DNA of 42,910 nt from UKL13-2 sp043744255. GTDB lineage: Bacteria > Pseudomonadota > Gammaproteobacteria > Burkholderiales > Usitatibacteraceae. Positions 16,201-26,860 of the stretch are shown in pieces. Positions within the stretch are counted from its first letter, which is position 1. Every line of letters begins with the position of its first letter. Below the pieces are notes generated by a model, which was not told where the DNA came from, searched no databases, and saw only the letters and a list, made by a program, of their open reading frames with translations. The DNA is taken from assembly GCA_043744255.1 (NCBI GenBank), contig JAYTVA010000140.1:1-42910 (forward strand), written 5' to 3'. Both the position numbers and the translations under genes were made by a program.

Positions 16201-17139
16201 ATGACCAAACTTACCATTCCCGATTGCAAAAATGCCCGCGTCCTCGTCGTGGGCGACGTGATGCTGGATCGCTACTGGTTCGGCAACGTCGATCGCATCT
16301 CGCCCGAGGCACCCGTGCCCGTGGTGCACGTGCAACGCACCGAGGAGCGCCCTGGCGGTGCTGCTAACGTTGCGCGCAATGTGGCAGCACTCGGTGGGCA
16401 GGCGACGCTACTCTCGGTCGTGGGGGATGACGAAGCGGGTCGTTCGCTGGCGACGCTGCTCGCGCAAGCGAATGTGAAAACGCTATTCCACAAAGACGCG
16501 CAATTACCGACCACCGTAAAACTTCGTGTGATTGGCCGACAGCAGCAACTGATTCGCATTGATTTTGAAACGCCACCTTCACGTGAAGTGCTCGAAGACA
16601 AACTGGGCGAATTCGAATCGCTCGTTGATGGCATTGATGTGGTGATTCTTTCCGACTACGGCAAAGGCGGGCTCACACACGTCGCGAAAATGATTGATGC
16701 CGCGCGCCGTCACGGTAAGCCGGTATTGATTGACCCCAAGGGTGATGACTTTTCCAAATATCGCGGAGCCAGTCTGCTCACCCCGAATCGCGGCGAGTTT
16801 CGTGAGGTGATGGGCGCGTGGAAGACGGAAGCTGAGCTTGCGGTGAAGGCGGCCAAGGCACGCGAAGACTTGGGCTTGGACGCGTTGCTGGTCACACGTA
16901 GTGAAGAAGGCATGTCGCTGTTTATGAAAAATGAAACGCTGCATGAACCCACGCAGGCGCGTGAAGTGTTTGATGTTTCTGGCGCGGGTGATACCGTTAT
17001 TGCCACGATTGGTTTGATGCTCGCGGCCGGTGCCACCATGCCCGATGCGATTCGGATTGCGAATCGTGCAGCGGGCGTGGTGGTGGGGAAGCTGGGGACG
17101 GCGACGGTGACGCGGGACGAATTGGTGGCGGCGCTGTGA
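16201..17139 (+). CDS. D-glycero-beta-D-manno-heptose-7-phosphate kinase
   Basis: Phosphorylates heptose 7-phosphate at C1 in the ADP-heptose pathway for LPS inner core. The 312-residue protein corresponds to the PfkB-family kinase domain alone (RfaE domain I/HldA). It has VGDVMLDRYWFGNVDRISPE at the N-terminus, PGGAANVARN as the sugar-binding glycine motif and the catalytic D264 in DVSGAGDTVIA. E. coli HldE is a fusion with an adenylyltransferase domain, which is absent here, so a separate hldC/rfaE2 must lie elsewhere. Separate genes are usual in betaproteobacteria. The downstream hldD completes the pathway after a 317-nt gap with repeats. Confidence 0.92.
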   Translation: MTKLTIPDCKNARVLVVGDVMLDRYWFGNVDRISPEAPVPVVHVQRTEERPGGAANVARNVAALGGQATLLSVVGDDEAGRSLATLLAQANVKTLFHKDAQLPTTVKLRVIGRQQQLIRIDFETPPSREVLEDKLGEFESLVDGIDVVILSDYGKGGLTHVAKMIDAARRHGKPVLIDPKGDDFSKYRGASLLTPNRGEFREVMGAWKTEAELAVKAAKAREDLGLDALLVTRSEEGMSLFMKNETLHEPTQAREVFDVSGAGDTVIATIGLMLAAGATMPDAIRIANRAAGVVVGKLGTATVTRDELVAAL

Positions 17140-17198
17140 GGATGTTGTTCATTCATTTAGCGATTTTGCTGTGGGCTGCAACTCAGGGTAGCCACCGT

Positions 17199-17359
17199 AA
17201 ACCCCCCTCAACCCCCCTTTGCAAAGGGGGAAGTGCATGAATGAAATTTGGGCTTCGAAGACACTTCTGCACGAACATAAAGCATTCGGAATCTCCAGCA
17301 TTTTCGCGCGCTCTACGCACTGCACTTCCCCCTTTGCAAAAGGGGATTGAGGGGGATTT
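17199..17359. repeat. Inverted pair of C-rich repeats (family B)
   Basis: The left arm 17199-17237 (ACCCCCCTCAACCCCCCTTT, then GCAAAGGGGGAAGTGCA) and the right arm 17321-17359 (TGCACTTCCCCCTTTGCAAA, then AGGGGATTGAGGGGGA) are reverse complements with a few mismatches over about 39 nt. They enclose 83 nt. Each arm also folds on itself through CCCCCTTTGCAAAGGGGG. Such units are dispersed repeats in many proteobacteria. They fill most of the 317-nt space between the heptose kinase and hldD, and nothing else is seen there. Confidence 0.82.
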
Positions 17360-17456
17360 GCGGTCTTCCTACGTTGATGCACCCAGCCATTGAGAACAAA
17401 TCAAAACACAAAGTCGCCCCACACCGTCACCAGCCCTCTAACCATCGAGTAAACCC

Positions 17457-18458
17457 ATGACCTACATCGTTACCGGCGCAGCCGGATTCATTGGCAGCAA
17501 CATCGTCAAAGCGCTGAACGCACGCGGCATCACCAATATTGTCGCGGTGGACAATCTCACACGCGCCGACAAATTCAAAAATATCGTCGATTGCGAAATC
17601 GCTGAGTACGTTGATAAAAACGATTTTCTCGAAGTTGTTGAGAGCGGCGAATTAGGCGGCGACATTGACGCAGTTTTTCATCAGGGTGCCTGTTCCGACA
17701 CGATGGAAACCGATGGTCGTTACATGATGGAAAACAACTATCGCTACTCGTTGTCACTGCTCGACTACTGCCTCGAAGAAGGCGTGCCGCTGATCTACGC
17801 ATCGAGCGCGTCGGTGTATGGTGCGGGCACCACATTCAAGGAAGACCGCTCGTTTGAAGCGCCGCTGAATGTTTATGGCTACTCCAAATTTTTGTTTGAC
17901 CAAGCGGTGCGTGCGCGGATTGATGACGCAACTTCGCAGATCGTGGGCTTTCGCTATTTCAATGTTTATGGCCCGCGCGAATCACAGAAGGGCAAGATGG
18001 CGTCGATGGCGTTTCATTTTTTCAGCCAATATCGCGCCACTGGCAAAGTGAAGTTGTTCGAGGGTCACGGTGCGTACGGGAACGGCGAACAAAGCCGCGA
18101 TTTTGTTTCCGTTGAAGACGTGGTGAAAGTGAATTTGTTTTTTCTCGATCACCCTGAGGTGTCCGGCATTTTCAACCTCGGCACGGGACGCTCGCAGCCG
18201 TTCAACGACATGGCCGTGGCGACCGTGAATGCCTTACGCAATGCGGATAACAAACCAGCACTTGATCTAGCTGCGATGAAGGCGCAAGGCATCATTGAGT
18301 ACATTCCGTTTCCCGATGCGCTGAAGGGTAAGTATCAGAGCTTCACGCAGGCCGACATCAGCTTGCTGCGCGAAGGTGGATACAGCGCGAACCTCCTGAC
18401 CGTTGAACAAGGCGTGGGACGCTACGTGCCGTGGCTGTTGGCGCAGAGCCAATCCTAG
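17457..18458 (+). CDS. hldD: ADP-L-glycero-D-manno-heptose 6-epimerase
   Basis: Last step of ADP-heptose synthesis for the LPS core, inverting C6. 333 residues of the short-chain dehydrogenase/epimerase fold with the nucleotide-binding motif TGAAGFIGSNI (residues 6-16). HQGACSDTMETDGRYMMENN is characteristic of HldD, and the catalytic Y140-x3-K144 lies in VYGYSKFLFDQ. FNVYGPRESQKGKMASM is another specific block. No strong ribosome binding site is visible before the ATG. It probably continues the LPS gene set, although the repeat pair upstream may hold a separate promoter. Confidence 0.95.
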   Translation: MTYIVTGAAGFIGSNIVKALNARGITNIVAVDNLTRADKFKNIVDCEIAEYVDKNDFLEVVESGELGGDIDAVFHQGACSDTMETDGRYMMENNYRYSLSLLDYCLEEGVPLIYASSASVYGAGTTFKEDRSFEAPLNVYGYSKFLFDQAVRARIDDATSQIVGFRYFNVYGPRESQKGKMASMAFHFFSQYRATGKVKLFEGHGAYGNGEQSRDFVSVEDVVKVNLFFLDHPEVSGIFNLGTGRSQPFNDMAVATVNALRNADNKPALDLAAMKAQGIIEYIPFPDALKGKYQSFTQADISLLREGGYSANLLTVEQGVGRYVPWLLAQSQS

Positions 18459-18472
18459 GCGGTGCAGGCGAG

Positions 18473-18751
18473 CTAATTCCAGGTGCGAAAAAAAACCAGA
18501 TAGCCGGTTATCAACGCAAGCATCGCACCCATCATGATGCTGCCGAACAGCACCGTCAGCACGCGCTTGTCGTCGGCGGCATCGGTGGGGCCTGCCACCA
18601 TGTCCTCTGGGGGAATTTCTTCAGGCGCAAATTTGCGTCCGTTGCCGATGCCATCGACCTTGCGGCGCTCGTGCAGACAAAACCCAAGCACGCCTGCCAT
18701 CAGTAGGCAGAACGCTAAGAAAATCATCAGCAATCCGGCAATTAAATCCAC
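18473..18751 (-). CDS. Small inner-membrane protein of unknown function
   Basis: A 92-residue protein with an N-terminal hydrophobic helix (about 2-24, with AFCLLMAGVLGFCL), a polar middle rich in acidic residues (APEEIPPEDMVAG) and a second helix (about 66-86, VLFGSIMMGAMLALITGYLV). The GTG start lies 8 nt after the mlaA stop on the same strand, so it is probably read with nadC and mlaA. I do not recognise a family. Membership in MLA lipid transport is only suggested by position. Confidence 0.6.
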   Translation of the reverse strand: MDLIAGLLMIFLAFCLLMAGVLGFCLHERRKVDGIGNGRKFAPEEIPPEDMVAGPTDAADDKRVLTVLFGSIMMGAMLALITGYLVFFRTWN

Positions 18752-18759
18752 ACTGCCAA

Positions 18760-19536
18760 CTATTTCGGATCGCGCTTCGATTGGGGGTTCGGCGGGGCTG
18801 TCGGCGAAGCAGGCGGCTCCAAATCTTCTTCGATCTTATCGCGCTTCTCCTGCGGCACTTTGCCGTCGTAGACCTTATTCAAACGGCGCTGCAAAAATGC
18901 GTCGCGCGTGAATTGATACTTGTCGAGCGCCGCTTCATCGAGCGTATTGGTGGTGCCCAACAGCTCCGCACGAAACCCGACGATCTCCAGCGCATTGGCG
19001 CTGTTGCGAGTGGGTATGTGATCCACATATTTGGTGTAGCCGGTGTAGCGGTCCACTGCGCGCGCCGTGGTGTCGCGTAGTGTGGATGGTCCCATCAACG
19101 GCAGTACTAGATAGGGCCCGGACGGCACACCCCACTTGCCGAGTGTTTGGCCGAAATCTTCTTCATTTTTCTCCAGACCCATCGGTGTTGCCAGGTCAAT
19201 GATTCCTAAAATGCCGAATGTGGAATTGATGAGGAAACGACCCACATCGGTCATCGCATTGCCTGGCTTGCCCTGCAACAAATTATTCGCCGCCGTGCCG
19301 ACATCGCCCACATTCATGAACACGTTCGACACGCCTGCGCGTACGAACGATGGCGTCACCGCCTGATAACCCTTTGCGACGGGCGTGAGTATCGCGTTAT
19401 CGACGACGTCATTGAATTTGAACGTCATACGATTAAGACCCTCCATCGGGTCGGCGCGGGGCGCGTTGGTGGAAGCGCAGCCGCTGGCTAACAGTGCGAA
19501 CAACAAGGTGATGGTCGCGAGGAAGTATCGATTCAT
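18760..19536 (-). CDS. mlaA: MlaA (VacJ) outer-membrane lipoprotein
   Basis: Removes mislocalised phospholipids from the outer leaflet of the outer membrane as part of the Mla pathway. It has a lipoprotein signal peptide with lipobox LASGC (acylated C20), then the family core: DPMEGLNRMTFKFNDVVDN, NNLLQGKPGNAMTDVGRFLI, FGQTLGKWGVPSGPYLVLPL and GPSTLRDTTARAVDRY. 258 residues is typical. The Mla ABC transporter genes are not in the window. It starts 18 nt after the nadC stop, on the same strand. Confidence 0.94.
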   Translation of the reverse strand: MNRYFLATITLLFALLASGCASTNAPRADPMEGLNRMTFKFNDVVDNAILTPVAKGYQAVTPSFVRAGVSNVFMNVGDVGTAANNLLQGKPGNAMTDVGRFLINSTFGILGIIDLATPMGLEKNEEDFGQTLGKWGVPSGPYLVLPLMGPSTLRDTTARAVDRYTGYTKYVDHIPTRNSANALEIVGFRAELLGTTNTLDEAALDKYQFTRDAFLQRRLNKVYDGKVPQEKRDKIEEDLEPPASPTAPPNPQSKRDPK

Positions 19537-19554
19537 TGCAGAGTCCAGAGAAAA

Positions 19555-20418
19555 TTAGTGCAACGTAAAGCGCATCGACAAATCGAGCGCACGGATATCC
19601 TTGGTGAGAGTACCAATAGAGATCCGATCCACACCCGTTTCAGCAATAGATCGAATCGTCTTCATATTGACGCCGCCAGAGGCCTCAAGTTCCGCCTTGC
19701 CCGCAGCAATCGCAACCGCCTTGCGCATATTGGGCCGAGAGAAATTGTCGATCAGGATGAGCTTGGCACCACAGTTGAGGGCTTCATGCAATTGTTCGAT
19801 TGACTCGACTTCAATTTCCAGCATCGTGTTGCGTGGCGCGCTGTGTTGCACCAACGATAAGGCGGCTTCCATTGCTGCGCGAATGCTGCCCGCTGCCATG
19901 ATGTGATTTTCTTTGATTAAGATACCGTCGTAGAGCCCGATGCGATGATTGTGCCCGCCACCTGCACGTACGGCGTATTTGAGGGCGACGCGAAGCCCCG
20001 GCAAGGTCTTGCGCGTGTCGAGAATTTTTGCCTGGGTACCCGCAATAACATCAACAAATTCGCGGGTCTTGGTGGCAACGGCCGATAGAGTTTGCAAGAA
20101 ATTCAGCGCCGTGCGCTCGGCTGTGAGCATGGTGCGCGCATTACCCTCGATCTCGCAAATTTGCTGATCGGCGGTCACACGCTCGCCATCGCGCGCATGC
20201 CAAAAAATTTCGCAATCCGGGTCAAGCTCAGTGAAGCAGCGTTCAAACCACTCAGCCCCGGCCAGTACGCCGTTTTCACGGGTAATGACGCGCGCATGCC
20301 CGCGGGTGTTGGCCGCGATCAGGGACGCAGTAAGGTCGCCAGCACCTACGTCTTCGTGCAAGGCGCGCGTCACGTCGGCGGTGACGGTGGATTCAAGATC
20401 GTGGAAGGCGTCTGACAT
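19555..20418 (-). CDS. nadC: Nicotinate-nucleotide pyrophosphorylase (carboxylating)
   Basis: Converts quinolinate and PRPP to nicotinate mononucleotide in NAD synthesis. 287 residues with EDVGAGDLTA near the N-terminus, the active-site segments TAERTALNFLQTLSAVATKT and ILDTRKTLPGLRVALKYAVR, then GGGHNHRIGLYDGILIKENH. All are highly conserved in NadC (quinolinate phosphoribosyltransferase), and ASGGVNMKTI with ISIGTLTKD closes the barrel. It heads a minus-strand group with mlaA and the small membrane protein, and is divergent from clpB across 113 nt. Confidence 0.96.
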   Translation of the reverse strand: MSDAFHDLESTVTADVTRALHEDVGAGDLTASLIAANTRGHARVITRENGVLAGAEWFERCFTELDPDCEIFWHARDGERVTADQQICEIEGNARTMLTAERTALNFLQTLSAVATKTREFVDVIAGTQAKILDTRKTLPGLRVALKYAVRAGGGHNHRIGLYDGILIKENHIMAAGSIRAAMEAALSLVQHSAPRNTMLEIEVESIEQLHEALNCGAKLILIDNFSRPNMRKAVAIAAGKAELEASGGVNMKTIRSIAETGVDRISIGTLTKDIRALDLSMRFTLH

Positions 20419-20470
20419 AAGGGTATTTGTTGCGGATCAATCTTGTGTTGTATCCAGCGGATATGATTGG

Positions 20471-20498
20471 CTTGAAAACGTGTGCAGCAACCCAATCT
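20471..20498 (+). promoter_or_regulatory. Sigma-32 (heat-shock) promoter of clpB
   Basis: CTTGAAA at 20471-20477 is a perfect -35 element for RpoH. After 13 nt, CCCAATCT at 20491-20498 matches the -10 consensus CCCCATNT at all but one defined position. It lies 34 nt before the clpB ATG, so transcription would begin about 25 nt upstream of the start codon. Confidence 0.8.
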
Positions 20499-20531
20499 CC
20501 TTTAGCAGCGTGCCAATCAAGGATACCACCA

Positions 20532-23117
<2,586 letters not shown>

Positions 23118-23250
23118 TGTCGGGCGCAGTTCTTTGACAAAAGTTGGCATTGCCTAGCCCGAGCACGCGTTTCATATTGCAAGGGCATCAGGGGCGCATG
23201 CGATACAATTGAGTGCAGATTCGTTGCGCACTCAAAACCCTACCCTCTCA

Positions 23251-24969
23251 ATGAAGTTTCCCACCATTTCCCTTCGCGCAGCGTTGACTGTCCCGTATGT
23301 TGCACTCACGCTGGTGTTGGCGATTGCCATCAGTTTTATTTCGTATTGGGCAGGCAAGAGTGCGGTTGAGCAGTTATCGGGACGCTTGTTGGTCGACGTT
23401 GTCCAACGTGTCAGCCAAGCGGTGGATCGGCACCTGCTTGGCTCGCGGGTCGCGCTAGAGGCTGTTCTGCCGAAGACGGGCGGCGTTCACGGGCAAGGCG
23501 TGCCGAACTTTGAAGAGCTCCAGCGGCGCATGTCGGTCGCCACCTCGCTGCATACCAATCCCAATAACTACATTTACTACGGCAATCGCAACGGCCAATT
23601 TGTTGGCGTGAATCGTCTCGACGAATCGAGTGTCGAGGTGCGCATCAAGACCGATGTGAAAGACGCACGACAGTTTTTTCACGTATCTGCGGCCAATACG
23701 GTGCGCAAGCTCATCAAGGCAGAGACCACGATCTACGACCCGCGTCAGCGTCCCTGGTACAAGCAGGCCTCAGATCTGCGTCGCCAAACATGGGCGCCAG
23801 CGTATCTAGATTTTTCAACGGGCGACCTCGTCACCACCCGCTCCGTGCCGGTGCTGGACGCCAACCAAGAAATCGAAGGTGTGTTGAGTACCGATGTGCC
23901 GCTGAAAAATCTCAGCGAATTTGTCAGCCACCTCACTCTTCCGCAAGGCGGCATTGCGCTCATCATTGAGAGTAACGGCAACCTGATCGCTACCTCAAGC
24001 GGCGAGCCCCTCTACAAGGGCGACGGCAGCAACAAGCGTCGCATCAATATTGCTGAGAGCAGCAGCGAACTGGTACGTGGGACCTATGCGCAGTTTGCCA
24101 AGGTGCTCTCAGCCGATGTGCCGGTGAATACTCCCTTTACGGCGCAATTCGAGACCTCTAGCGGCGAAATATTCGCCGCACTCGACAGCGTGCGTGACGA
24201 TGCGGGCCTACGCTGGTTCACGATTGTTGCTGTCCCGAAGAGTGGCGTCATGGACGGGGTGACTAGCAGCGCTGTCAGTGCCATTGTCATCGGTGGCATC
24301 GCGGCCACGCTTGCGGTGCTGATGGGGCTCTGGATTCTGAGTTGGGTGGCGCGCGATCTGAAACTATTGACTGATGCCACCAAACGAATCCGCGAAGGCC
24401 GCGTTGGTGAATCGCTGGCGATTTTCCGTCACGACGAAATCGGCGACCTTGCGCGCAGCTTCGAAAAAATGCACATCGATTTACAAGTCGATGAACTCAC
24501 TGGCGTCTATAACCGCGAGACCTTCGTGCGCCTGCTGGATCGCACCATTCGCGAAGCACGCGCTGGTGGCGAAATGCAAGGTTTCTCGTTGCTCTTCATC
24601 GACATGGATAAGTTCAAGCTGGTCAACGATGAATTGGGACACCTCGCCGGTGACAAGATGCTGACCTGGGTTGCCGAGCGGCTGCGCGCAGCGGTACGTA
24701 CCGGCGACGTCGTGGCGCGCTACGGCGGCGACGAATTCGTGATCATGCTCAAGGATATTGGCTTGCACGCCACCGCAAAATCCATCGCCGCAAAAATTCA
24801 CGAAGCGATGAACGTGCCTGTAGACGGCCTGCGTGGCAGCGACGGCGGCGTGGTGCAGGCGCGCGTGTCAATCGGCATCGCCGTCTTCCCGCTCGATGGC
24901 AGCACGGTCGAAGAATTGATTCGCCTCGCCGACGAGCGCATGTACACGCAGAAACGCCGTACCGACTGA
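23251..24969 (+). CDS. Membrane diguanylate cyclase with periplasmic Cache sensor
   Basis: A 572-residue protein predicted to make cyclic di-GMP. Order: first transmembrane helix (about 15-36), a periplasmic dCache-type sensor (about 40-340, including YDPRQRPWYKQA, typical of dCache_1), second transmembrane helix (about 345-370), HAMP linker (DATKRIREGRVGE through EIGDLARSFEKM) and a GGDEF domain starting at DELTGVYNRETF. The active site is an intact GGDEF at about 492-496, and RTGD five residues before ARYGGDEF's glycines is a product-inhibition I-site. No EAL domain is present, so it should be a synthase. ATG 23251 lacks a clear ribosome binding site; an in-frame TTG at 23209 is the alternative. 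The ligand is unknown. Confidence 0.9.
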   Translation: MKFPTISLRAALTVPYVALTLVLAIAISFISYWAGKSAVEQLSGRLLVDVVQRVSQAVDRHLLGSRVALEAVLPKTGGVHGQGVPNFEELQRRMSVATSLHTNPNNYIYYGNRNGQFVGVNRLDESSVEVRIKTDVKDARQFFHVSAANTVRKLIKAETTIYDPRQRPWYKQASDLRRQTWAPAYLDFSTGDLVTTRSVPVLDANQEIEGVLSTDVPLKNLSEFVSHLTLPQGGIALIIESNGNLIATSSGEPLYKGDGSNKRRINIAESSSELVRGTYAQFAKVLSADVPVNTPFTAQFETSSGEIFAALDSVRDDAGLRWFTIVAVPKSGVMDGVTSSAVSAIVIGGIAATLAVLMGLWILSWVARDLKLLTDATKRIREGRVGESLAIFRHDEIGDLARSFEKMHIDLQVDELTGVYNRETFVRLLDRTIREARAGGEMQGFSLLFIDMDKFKLVNDELGHLAGDKMLTWVAERLRAAVRTGDVVARYGGDEFVIMLKDIGLHATAKSIAAKIHEAMNVPVDGLRGSDGGVVQARVSIGIAVFPLDGSTVEELIRLADERMYTQKRRTD

Positions 24970-24982
24970 TCGCGCAAGCACC

Positions 24983-26242
24983 GTGGCCGCGCTCGCACCC
25001 TTGCCAAACCCGTCGCGTCCCGCGACCTCGCTCAAAACCGATGCCACCATCATTTCGCTGGTTGGCTTTGCACACGGCAGCTCGCATTTCTACCACCTGA
25101 TGCTGCCCCCGCTGTTCCCGTGGCTCATCAAGGAATTCGGCGTTAGCTTCACTGAGGTCGGCGCGCTGATGACCACGTTTTTCGTGGTCTCAGGTATCGG
25201 CCAAGCGTTCGCCGGCGTCTGGGTGGACCGCTTCGGCGCGCAGCGCGTGCTCTGTGCCGGGCTCGCATTACTGGCTGCTTCCGGCCTGTGTATTTTTTGG
25301 GCCCCGGGCTTTGCGTGGCTGTTCGGTGCGGCCTTCGTGGCCGGGCTTGGCAACAGCGTGTTTCATCCCGCCGACTTCGCACTGCTCAATCGCCGCGTCT
25401 CGGCACCGCGCCTCGGCCATGCGTTCTCCGTGCATGGCGTTGCCGGCAATCTTGGCTGGGCGGCAAGCCCGGTGTTGCTGACGCTGGTCGCCACCGCCTA
25501 CGGCTGGCGCGCAGCAGGGCTTGCCGCAGCAGCGGTCGGCGCGATTTCGCTCAGTGTCCTCATTTGGCATCGTGGCTTGCTGCAGTACCCACTCAAACAC
25601 GCCGCTGCCGCCGACAAGCCAACAGGAACCTGGGATTTTCTCGGCACACGCATGGTCTGGCTTGCGTTCACATTTTTCATTTTCTCCACCCTCGGTTTCG
25701 GTGCACTGCAAAATTTCGGCCCGTCGTTGCTGTCCACGCTCTACGGCCTCACCATTGCATCTGCCGCATCCGCCTTGTCGGTCTACCTCGTCAGCGCATC
25801 GGTCGGGCTCATCGTCGGCGGCTTCATGGTCAAAGAGAGCCGAGCGTTTGAGTACGTCGTTGCAGGCTCGCTTTGCGCTGGTGCCGTCATGGCCTTCATC
25901 CTCGCCATCGGCGGCCTGCCCGGTTGGTTCGCGCTAATGGGGATGGGCATGATGGGATTCTTCGTCGGCATCGCCAGCCCGTCGCGCGACATGCTGGTGC
26001 GCACGGCTACCAAGGCGCGTCTTGGCGAGGCCGCATTCGGCCGCGTCTATGGTTTTGTCTACTCCGGCCTCGATGTCGGGCTGGCCGTGGCACCGCTGGT
26101 GTTCGGCGCGCTGCTGGATCGGCAAATGCCGCACTTTGTCTTTGTCGGCGTTGGCGCGGCGTTGGTGTTGGCGGTGATCGCGGCGGTGGCGTTGGGGCGG
26201 GATGCGGCTGGCGGCGTGATAGGCGCTACACGTAGGGGGTAA
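24983..26242 (+). CDS. Major facilitator superfamily transporter
   Basis: A 419-residue polytopic membrane protein with about 12 predicted helices. The loop between helices 2 and 3 (GVWVDRFGAQRVL) matches the MFS signature GxxxDRxGxRR. GFAHGSSHFYHLMLPPLFPW at the start of helix 1 resembles proton-driven exporters of the fosmidomycin-resistance type, but the substrate cannot be assigned. Translation probably starts at GTG 24983, 13 nt after the cyclase stop, so the two genes may be co-transcribed. Its function has no evident link to c-di-GMP. Confidence 0.85.
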   Translation: MAALAPLPNPSRPATSLKTDATIISLVGFAHGSSHFYHLMLPPLFPWLIKEFGVSFTEVGALMTTFFVVSGIGQAFAGVWVDRFGAQRVLCAGLALLAASGLCIFWAPGFAWLFGAAFVAGLGNSVFHPADFALLNRRVSAPRLGHAFSVHGVAGNLGWAASPVLLTLVATAYGWRAAGLAAAAVGAISLSVLIWHRGLLQYPLKHAAAADKPTGTWDFLGTRMVWLAFTFFIFSTLGFGALQNFGPSLLSTLYGLTIASAASALSVYLVSASVGLIVGGFMVKESRAFEYVVAGSLCAGAVMAFILAIGGLPGWFALMGMGMMGFFVGIASPSRDMLVRTATKARLGEAAFGRVYGFVYSGLDVGLAVAPLVFGALLDRQMPHFVFVGVGAALVLAVIAAVALGRDAAGGVIGATRRG

Positions 26243-26389
26243 ATCCGCGAACGCATGTGAAAAATCGTTTATTTCCCCAACTCTATTCCCGTAAAAAATG
26301 CCAGACATGCCGGCTAGGTTTGCCCTTCTCCGATCAAGAAAATATGTCGATGATTTTTTTCGCGAATGGGGTGGCACACAGTAACGTGA

Positions 26390-26860
26390 TCACGCGACGG
26401 CAGTTCTAGCGCATGGCCCAACGCGCGCCACGAGCCATACAGCGGTCAATTTTGGTGCCAGCAGATCACAATTGAACCGCGCTTTCATGCTGCGCTTCAA
26501 ACCCAGCACTGCGTTGTCTTTGCTGATGAGCGCTTCGGCGCGCGCGTGCGCGGCCAACTCCAAAAACTTTTGATCGTCCTTATCGCGGCAGCGCGGTACC
26601 GCCCCGAGCAGCGACGCGCGTGGATGCACGATTGTCGTAAACGCCGCGTATTTGCTGGCCTTTTCAGCTTGAGCGGTTCCATCAAGTGCGAAAATCGGAT
26701 AGCCCAACACACGTTTGAGTTCGTCGATGCACGCGTCGTTGGTAACAATTTGAATCCTGCGCGCTTCAATCGCCAATATCAATTCCGGCATGCCGCCGTC
26801 TTCGAACACCAACCAATCGAGCGCGATGTTGGTGTCTAGTACGACGATGGGTGCAGTCAT
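26390..26860 (-). CDS. PIN-domain protein (putative toxin component, PIN family)
   Basis: A 156-residue protein with the PIN-like nuclease fold. It begins MTAPIVVLDTNIALDWLVFE (first catalytic aspartate in VLDTN), has the middle acidic residue in NDACIDELKRVLGYP, and the C-terminal pair in RCRDKDDQKFLELA and LISKDNAVLGLKR. These match the 'putative toxin-antitoxin system toxin component, PIN family' (COG1569). The start overlaps the stop of the flavoprotein gene (ATGA at 26857-26860), so it is translationally coupled to it. No small antitoxin gene is seen next to it, so a toxin role is doubtful and an RNase function is only inferred. The tail after residue 140 is variable. Confidence 0.78.
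   Translation of the reverse strand: MTAPIVVLDTNIALDWLVFEDGGMPELILAIEARRIQIVTNDACIDELKRVLGYPIFALDGTAQAEKASKYAAFTTIVHPRASLLGAVPRCRDKDDQKFLELAAHARAEALISKDNAVLGLKRSMKARFNCDLLAPKLTAVWLVARVGPCARTAVA

Noticed and set aside
23177..23209. Sigma-70 promoter before the diguanylate cyclase
   Set aside because: TTGCAA and TACAAT are present but 21 nt apart, outside the usual spacing.
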